DNA of 64,000 nt from Sparassis latifolia. Taxonomy: Eukaryota; Basidiomycota; Agaricomycetes; Polyporales; Sparassidaceae. Position numbers and translations under genes: made by a program. Under the pieces are notes generated by a model. That model saw nothing but the letters and a program-made list of their open reading frames with translations. It ran no database searches and was not told where the DNA came from. Location: assembly GCA_018466975.1 (NCBI GenBank), contig CM031561.1:4774001-4838000 (forward strand), given 5' to 3'. This document shows positions 58,092 through 64,000 of this stretch, piece after piece. How positions within the stretch are numbered: position 1 is the stretch's first letter; each line of letters starts with the position of its first letter.

Positions 58092-58568
58092 ATGCACGCT
58101 ACGCCGATGACCCCCAAGAAGGTGCTGAGTGTCATGCACAACATCCCCCGCCGAATGAAGAGTGGACCGCTCCGGCCGCGCGCCCTGGGTAAAGAGAATA
58201 CCCCTCCCACTATCCCGCACCCGCGCCTTCCACGCGCCCGGACACCTCCGCCCCTCTCCAGTTTCTTGGACATGCAGGACAGTTGCGACGACAGCGCGGA
58301 CCGCTGGGCCCCGCGGCACGGACTGATCGTGATCAAGGTGTGGGTGCCGTCGACGGACGACATCTGGGCGTTCCGCGTGCCCGAGGCAGAGTCGCTCGCC
58401 GCGTTTCGTACACGGGTCGCAGAGAAGGTCGGGTTTGCAGTGCGCCTGGAGGGGAAGAACGCTCGGACGCGTGCGCGCATGCTCAAGGAGGAGGGCACGT
58501 TCAGGACGTGGGTGAGGGGGCGCGTGAGGAGTGGGAGGAACCACCTGTTGACGGCGCATAGGGCTTGA
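58092..58568 (+). CDS. Small protein with PB1-like/ubiquitin-like fold, function unknown
   Basis: A 158-residue single-exon frame with strong GC-rich codon bias. The first third is basic and proline-rich (KKVLSVMHNIPRRMKSGPLR). From about residue 78 it reads LIVIKVWVPSTDDIWAFRVP, then EAESLAAFRTRVAEKVGFAV, the beta-beta-alpha opening of PB1 or related ubiquitin-like domains (KV...DDI..F.VP...SL..F...V..K.GF). The C-terminus is arginine-rich. PB1 domains pair with other PB1 domains in polarity and signalling proteins, but no partner is visible here. It converges with psf1, 203 bp apart. Confidence 0.6.
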   Translation: MHATPMTPKKVLSVMHNIPRRMKSGPLRPRALGKENTPPTIPHPRLPRARTPPPLSSFLDMQDSCDDSADRWAPRHGLIVIKVWVPSTDDIWAFRVPEAESLAAFRTRVAEKVGFAVRLEGKNARTRARMLKEEGTFRTWVRGRVRSGRNHLLTAHRA

Positions 58569-58771
58569 TGTGCGCGGAGATACGCATTCAGGCGAGTTAT
58601 GCTATTCTCCGCTCTTCCGTATTGTGGCTCGTCCCTGTTTTTTTTTGCGCAACCTGTCCAGCTTTATTCGTGCATATTTTGACCACCGGAGAATTAACGA
58701 TTTGTGGAGTAATGAGTCAGAGATAGCACAGAAAAATCGCATGAGATACCCACTCCGAACTTCTATACTTC

Positions 58772-59470
58772 CTATATCTCCTCTAAAAATCCTTGCATGA
58801 TGAGATGCTCCACGTCCGACCTGCGGACCAAAAACCTGTGACCCGGGCGAAAGTCGATTGCGCCTTGTTCGGTGTGGACGACACCACAGTCGCGGACCAC
58901 GCGCACCAAGATATGGAGGTCCTTCGGGGGACGCGTGATCGGAGCGAGCAGATCGACGTCTTCGGCCTGCGCGTCCGCTGCAAAGGCCTCAGTGCGGAGA
59001 GTGAGGAGTGAGACCGCGTACGATCGCAGAAAATCAACCTCGTGCGGCGAGAGTTTCGAGCGCACGTCCACTGGGGGCCCACCGTTGCCACTGCCGGACG
59101 CATTCACGTTCTGTGATGCAGAAGCAGACGGCATGGAAAGTAGAAGGGGTAGCGCACCGCCGACGGACCAGTATAGATCCTTCAGCCTCTCCAGGCGGTG
59201 GTGGTGATATGCAAGCAGACACCGTTTGTTGCGCAAAATTGCTGTCTGGTAGAGGAGTACGGTGGGCATTTTTGGATTGTTCGCCGCCGGGTCTTGGTCG
59301 GCAGTATTGAGGGTGGTCTGGAGAAGATCCTCGAGCTGGCGCTGCTCGCGGAGGATGGAGCGGACGAGGACGTCGTTGTATTTGAGAAGGGTATCTGTGG
59401 CCGTCGAGCGACGAGACTCCGTCAGCAGCTGCGTGGCGAGGTCGCCATATTGAAGATGGGTCGAGCTCAT
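58772..59470 (-). CDS. psf1: GINS complex subunit Psf1
   Basis: A 232-residue single-exon protein, close to the usual Psf1 length of about 200. I start it at ATG 59470 (MSSTHLQYGDLATQLLTESR), the family's typical opening YGxxAxxLL, rather than the upstream in-frame start. The N-terminal alpha-helical A domain has LLKYNDVLVRSILREQRQLE, YQTAILRNKRCLLAYHHHRL and RLKDLYW, followed by LSPHEVDFLRSYAVSLL. The C-terminal B domain ends DLHILVRVVRDCGVVHTEQG, then GHRFLVRRSDVEHLIMQGFL. GINS links Cdc45 and Mcm2-7 at replication forks in the nucleus. A Gly/Asn/Ser-rich linker before LSPHE is longer than in yeast. Divergent from cyb2, 525 bp apart. Confidence 0.92.
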   Translation of the reverse strand: MSSTHLQYGDLATQLLTESRRSTATDTLLKYNDVLVRSILREQRQLEDLLQTTLNTADQDPAANNPKMPTVLLYQTAILRNKRCLLAYHHHRLERLKDLYWSVGGALPLLLSMPSASASQNVNASGSGNGGPPVDVRSKLSPHEVDFLRSYAVSLLTLRTEAFAADAQAEDVDLLAPITRPPKDLHILVRVVRDCGVVHTEQGAIDFRPGHRFLVRRSDVEHLIMQGFLEEI

Positions 59471-59995
59471 CGTGGGCGACGACGAACACAATTCGGTACC
59501 ACCGCGCGATTGTGACAACTTCAGTTGGTGACATACTGTGACTGTACGCGCCTCTCTGCGTGACAACCGCGTCCGCTAGCTCTTCAACTTGTCTACAGAA
59601 CTGAGTGAAGAAATTTCTCTAATTCCTCGGGGTACCATTCGGGCAGGAATCTTGCTCGGATTCCTGACCAACATTCCAGTCGGATTACAGGCAGTGGAAT
59701 CTACCTCATTTTCCGAACTACGCTGTTTTGAACTGATTGATCCCCACTTTTCCATGACTTTGGAGAGCCTATACCTTCCAGACTTCAATCACTTCTTTCT
59801 CTGACTCTTCTTGCAAGCTTCAGCACCGCGGAAAGACCTCCATGTGAGGTAAAGGCGAGGGCATGTGACGATCCCCGTGCAGCGGCCCGAACGTCCGGAA
59901 GTCGTTGTCGACGCTCACAGGCGCACGGAAGTCCGATATATAACCCATGACGCTCAGAGCATGAACAGGGTATCTTCGCCCTCTTCGCAACAGTC

Positions 59996-62286
59996 ATGTC
60001 GTTCATACGTGTCGCACGGTTTATGCGGTGGGGTGCGGGCAGGCGGGCATTTTCGCGGAGTGCACTTAACGGCCAAGCATCTCGCACGCGACTCGTTACA
60101 GGTATAATTTCTGCAGGAATTGTACTGGGAGTATATGTGCGTTGTTTTCAGAGTATCTCTGCCCGCTTCTCCCAGCTAACAAGTGAATTCAGACTGGCCA
60201 TTCACTCTCGCACCCGCTAAACCTTGACTCTGCGAGCTCGGACAAGAAGTCAGCTGCGCACGGGGACTCTGCTCCGAAGTACATTTCCTACCAGGAGGTT
60301 CAGAAGCATAACACACCAGGAAGTTGTTGGGTCATCATCGAGGGCCAGGTCTACGATGCCACTTCGGTGCTTAAATGGCATCCAGCAGGTCCGACAGTAA
60401 TTTTGAAGAACTCAGGAAGGGATGCGACGTATGTACCTCTTATCCGCTCGCCGCAGACTGGCTATGACACCTCTGGACACGCTGGCACAGGAAGGCGTTT
60501 CTTCCTGTCCACCCGCCGGACACGCTCTCGCATCTTCCGCCTGAAGCACATCTTGGACCCGTCGACCCTGCGACTGTGCCGGTAGATCACAAACAGCCTA
60601 CAGAAGAGGAAATCCGGATAGCGAAAGTGAAGGAGTTGCTTCCTCCTCCTTCGGCTGCATTGAACTTGAACGACATAGAGGTATGCCAACATCTCAGATC
60701 TCACGCGAAGACGCGTCTTCACAAAGGTCTGTGTGCAGAAATTCGCCCACCAGGTGCTCACCAAAACAGCATGGGCGTATTACAGATCGACTGCAGACGA
60801 TGATAGCTCGTACGCAGAGAACATCGCGTCCTTCAAGCGCTTCTGGTTCCGCCCACGCGTGTAAGTCAGTCATGTCTCATCTGCCATACCCCAACACATC
60901 TCATCTCAAGCTCTTCACAGCCTGACAAAGTCTTTCCATGTGTCAACTGCGACATCTATGCTGAGTTTTCCTGCGTCACTGCCGATATTCATTGCCCCCG
61001 CTGCCCTTGCGCGCCTGGGTCATCCGGACGGTGAGATGAACCTCGTGCGAGCCGCAGGCAAAGAGGGCATCCTTCTAGGTGTAGGTACTTGATCCCACCC
61101 TAGAGTGTGACAACCATCTCAACACTTTACAGATCTCCAACAACGCGAGTTGCTCGACGGACGAGTGTATGTCCGCCGCCTTACCTGGCCAAAATCTCAT
61201 TTTCCAGGTTCGTACAGTTGTTCGTGTAGCACGTCTGTCCTGACCGCGCAGTAGGTGTACTTGAACAAGGACCGCTCGGCCTCTGAGGCGCTCATTAAGC
61301 GCGTAGAGAAACAAGGCTTCAAGGCAGTCATGTTTACAGTAGATGCGTCCGTTCCTGGCAAGCGCGAGCTCGACCAGCGCGCGAAGGAGGATTTCACGGT
61401 GGGTGTCTTATTTACGAATCAGTGGCAGGGTTGACGCCTGGCTCTCGTCCAGGACATGCCTGCAGCGTACGGAAAGTCGGAAACGGGCCTGACCGGCGGA
61501 CTCGGAGTAGCCCATGTGAGTCGTCTCTGATACTTTCAGTGACATCACGCTTACCGGATTATGTTCAGGCTATATCTGGTTACCAGGATCCCGAACTTTC
61601 CTGTGAGTTAATTCGTGTGCTTCACAAATAAATCAACGCCAGAATTGCGTGCCCCAGGGGAGGACATTCCTTGGATCCGAAGTCTCACGAAGCTGCCTGT
61701 CATTGTCAAGGGCATCCAGTGTGTGGAGGTAAGTTTCGCTAAGCATGCACCGGCGGATCCTGATGACACATTGCGCAGGACGCAGAGAAGGCATTCGCGT
61801 ACGGAGCGCAAGCGATCATTCTCTCCAACCATGGTGGGCGCGAATTGGACTAGTAAGTATGCATGCGGTGCAGCGCCAGGATTCTAGCTCATGCTTTTAC
61901 AGCGCCCCGGCACCTATGACGATCCTGTACGAGATGCACCAGCAACGACCGGATCTTCTCCGCGAGCACGAAGTGTACATCGATGGGGGCGTGACGCGCG
62001 GGACGGACGTGCTGAAGGCGCTCTGCCTTGGCGCGCGGGGCGTTGGTCTCGGACGCGCGTTCTTGTACGCCAACGGCGTGTGGGGCGAGACGGGCTGTCG
62101 GCGGGTTATCCAGAGTGTGTTACGTCCTTTGATGATGTCGAGATGGGTTTTACTGACGCGAAAATCACAGTCATGCGTGAGGAAATAGAGACGGGCATGC
62201 GACTGCTGGGTGTGACGAGGATCGATCTGTTAACGCCGAAGCTGGTACGATATGTCGATCGGGACCTGCCCCGCCCGCGGCTGTAA
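59996..62286 (+). CDS. cyb2: Flavocytochrome b2, L-lactate dehydrogenase (cytochrome)
   Basis: A gene of about ten exons. The N-terminus (MSFIRVARFMRWGAGRRAFS, then LVTGIISAGIVLGVY) is a mitochondrial presequence plus an inner-membrane sorting helix. Next is a cytochrome b5 domain (YISYQEVQKHNTPGSCWVII, KWHPAGPTVILKNSGRDAT), a linker (PPPSAALNLNDIE), and an FMN-dependent alpha-hydroxyacid dehydrogenase: SYAENIASFKRFWFRPRV, FPASLPIFIAPAALARLGHP, FKAVMFTVDASVPGKRELDQ, DMPAAYGKSETGLTGGLGVA, TKLPVIVKGIQCVEDAEKAF, the active-site block SNHGGRELD at about 61827-61853 (catalytic His and Arg), VYIDGGVTRGTDVLKALCLG, GLGRAFLYA. It ends VRYVDRDLPRPRL at 62286. It oxidises lactate to pyruvate in the intermembrane space and reduces cytochrome c. 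The b5 haem motif is HPAGP instead of the usual HPGG. Confidence 0.92.
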
Positions 62287-62990
62287 AGCACGAGGTTGTC
62301 AGTTCTGGTCCCTAGGAAAAGATGACTTAACCCTCCATTTCTCCCTGTATCTACGAGGGGTGGTATCTCGACTTTTATTTTTATGCTTCACGACATAAGA
62401 TGTTTCGACATAGAAGATTTCTGACTTCCGCTGGGGGATGTACTCGGAAGCCACGATTTCCACTGATCTCAGGCTGATACTATTCAAGTTGTTGTACGTG
62501 TATACTTGTTTTCACGATATCAAATCTGAGATACACTAATGGCACGATATTCCATATGCACATTCCACTGCGGGACATGTTCGAAGTGACTCTACTATAT
62601 TTGAAGTATTGTTTGTTCCTATTGGTGAGTCGAACGCTCGTTGTTTGCACTTGGGCTTTGCGCGCTCGGGCTGGTTTTTGAAAGACCATGGTACACTCCA
62701 GCACGTTCAGTGATGGTTCGAGTTGCCAGACCACCCAAAAATTCATACCCAATGTCCCAATGTGCCGACAGGAATTGTAGCTGGTGACCACTCTCTTCAA
62801 TCACGTGCACAGCTGACCCACATCGACGACTGTTTTGCCACAGACGGGAGGTTTCCATAACATATCAGACCCCTGAGGATGGATTCTCTGGGTGTGTAGA
62901 TATATCTTCCAATGTAAAAACTTACCCAGCACTGACAACTTTTGCACGAATCGTATCTGGCAACCACTCTGTTCAATCATGTGCCACAGC
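62287..62990. other. Mostly non-coding; possible unknown exons on the minus strand
   Basis: The segment 62773-62814 is repeated imperfectly at 62949-62991 (same orientation). Both copies translate on the minus strand to similar peptides (AVHVIEESGHQLQF and LWHMIEQSGCQIRF). The frame beyond the first copy continues WDIGYEFLGGLATRTITER. They may be exons of the same unidentified gene as 62995-63190 or decayed copies of it. Confidence 0.35.
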
Positions 62991-62994
62991 TCAG

Positions 62995-63190
62995 CTCAGG
63001 TCCTCGCGGCACACGAGCTCACGCACTCCACTGCACCTTCCAGTGCGCGAGCACCAAGGTCTCCGTGATGACCAGCACGTCCTCATCTGGGCAGCCTGTC
63101 ACCGCGCCCATGCGCAGGTCAAAGTGTCGCTGCGGGTTCGCCCAGAAGTCCGCGCCGCGCTGCCGGTAGAGCGGCTGCATGGAGTCAAGA
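62995..63190 (-). CDS. Unidentified exon, probable gene 3' or middle part
   Basis: On the minus strand the frame encodes QFILDSMQPLYRQRGADFWA, then NPQRHFDLRMGAVTGCPDED, VLVITETLVLAHWKVQW with strong coding character and high GC at third positions. No family comes to mind. Flanking exons are not certain; the minus-strand pieces at 62773-62991 are candidates. It lies between cyb2 and the broken short-chain dehydrogenase. Confidence 0.35.
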
Positions 63191-63422
63191 ATGAACTGAG
63201 GTATTTTTCAACAAAGTGGCGCCCTCGTTTTTTATGCTCCGTGAAACCTTATAAGTACTGACTCACCACTTTAGTCGCCCAACATAAGTCGTCAGTTTGG
63301 GATTTAAGTTTCCTCAGCACTGGAAGTGAGGATTATACACTCTAGGAAAAAACACATTCACCTGGATCGCAGAGTTCTACACAAGTCCCAGGTTCCATCA
63401 AGGACACCTTAAACGAAAGCGG

Positions 63423-64000
63423 TCAGCTTTCCCGCAAGGACTCGTGTAAGGAAGAAAAGGTGTACCTTGATGTTCCACTTCGGATCGAGTTCCGCCAGAG
63501 ACCAGGAGAACTCTTCCAAAGGTTATCAAGCTGTACAAGAGTGAGGTTGCCACTATTCAACGTGCGAGCACCACACCATAGTACGACAGGAGCGGGATTC
63601 CCTTGAAGACCGCCATGCAACTGTTTTGCAGGGGCAGACCGCCAGGCGGGCTGTTGATCTCGCGGAAGACGCATACGGCCTCCAGGCTGACATTCACGGC
63701 GCCCCCAGAAGTTGATATCAAACAGGGAGCGCGCAGAATCCACTGGTGCCCCCTCGGCATTTGCGAGTACGGAGTAGCCTGCATTGTTGAACACAGCGTC
63801 GATACGGCTGAACGCGGCCACGGCCTTCGCGAAGGCTGCGGTGATGGACGCCTTGTCCGTGACGTCGAGAGGGACGACTAGGAGCTTATTTGTTGGATAA
63901 TTGGCTGCGAGGGAAGGAGAGCATGGAGGGTTTGCGGAGGGTGGCCACCACAATGTCGCCGCTTTTCAAGGCGTGCTCCGCGACGGCCAGGCCGAAACCC
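63423..64000 (-). pseudogene. Short-chain dehydrogenase/reductase, broken, 5' end beyond the window
   Basis: Minus-strand sequence begins GFGLAVAEHALKSGDIVVAT at the window edge (part of the nucleotide-binding fold; the GxxxGxG motif is cut off). It shifts frame near 63930 and continues LAANYPTNKLLVVPLDVTDK, then SRIDAVFNNAGYSVLANAEG and FDINFWG. There it shifts again at an extra G near 63710 and goes on AVNVSLEAVCVFREINSPPG and GIPLLSYYGVV. The conserved NNAG is present, but the usual catalytic Ser region (here LQNSCMA) and the YxxxK (here YYGVVLAR, no Lys) are lost. The last piece (ELDPKWNIKV-like, then FLTRVLAGKL) is out of order. Two frameshifts plus lost catalytic residues make function unlikely. 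Confidence 0.75.

Noticed and set aside
58044..58559. Minus-strand ORFs of 159 and 171 codons over the PB1-like gene
   Set aside because: Arginine/proline-rich shadows of a GC-rich coding region; the plus-strand frame has a plausible fold.

Overview
The window comes from a filamentous basidiomycete, most likely a wood-decay Agaricomycete of polypore type. I infer this from short introns of about 50 nt (mostly GT-AG), intron-dense single-copy genes of ascomycete/basidiomycete housekeeping families, and the mobile elements present (a Plavaka-like transposase, a DUF6698-type companion gene, a Ty1/copia element). The species cannot be named from the sequence alone.

Layout. 1-827 holds the 3' end of a stearoyl-CoA desaturase fused to cytochrome b5. 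828-26928 is a repeat-rich block of about 26 kb. It contains a zinc-finger gene, an unknown gene, an ORF with a PD-(D/E)XK-like nuclease signature preceded by a degenerate minisatellite, a decayed copia element with both LTRs and a target-site duplication, two copies of one palindromic MITE, and a decayed Plavaka-like transposase arranged head-to-head with an apparently intact DUF6698-type gene. At 26929-28592 a complete second desaturase lies on the opposite strand, so two paralogues face each other across the repeats. 28593-32656 holds F-box-like gene relics and small repeats.

From 32657 to 48495 the DNA is gene-dense and ordinary: a SNF2/RING helicase with SUMO-related motifs, a TMEM97-like EXPERA membrane protein, a frameshifted F-box-type gene, Rrg7, Trm82, a GH47 alpha-mannosidase and Erv1. 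48496-58091 has a single-pass membrane protein of unknown function and a seven-helix GPCR separated by long stretches where I see no gene. 58092-62286 carries a PB1-like small protein, Psf1 (GINS) and flavocytochrome b2 (L-lactate dehydrogenase). The right edge carries an unidentified exon and a broken short-chain dehydrogenase that runs off the window.

How the genes relate. Most are independent housekeeping genes: fatty-acid desaturation (two copies), N-glycan trimming (GH47), mitochondrial intermembrane-space oxidation (Erv1, Cyb2), mitochondrial genome upkeep (Rrg7), tRNA m7G methylation (Trm82), replication initiation (Psf1) and chromatin or DNA translocation (SNF2-RING). They form no obvious biosynthetic cluster. 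The most unusual parts are the Plavaka/DUF6698 pair, the copia element with a 30-bp palindrome just inside each U3 end and a half-tRNA type primer site, and the nuclease-like ORF. All coordinates of multi-exon genes were worked out by eye from splice signals and protein continuity.
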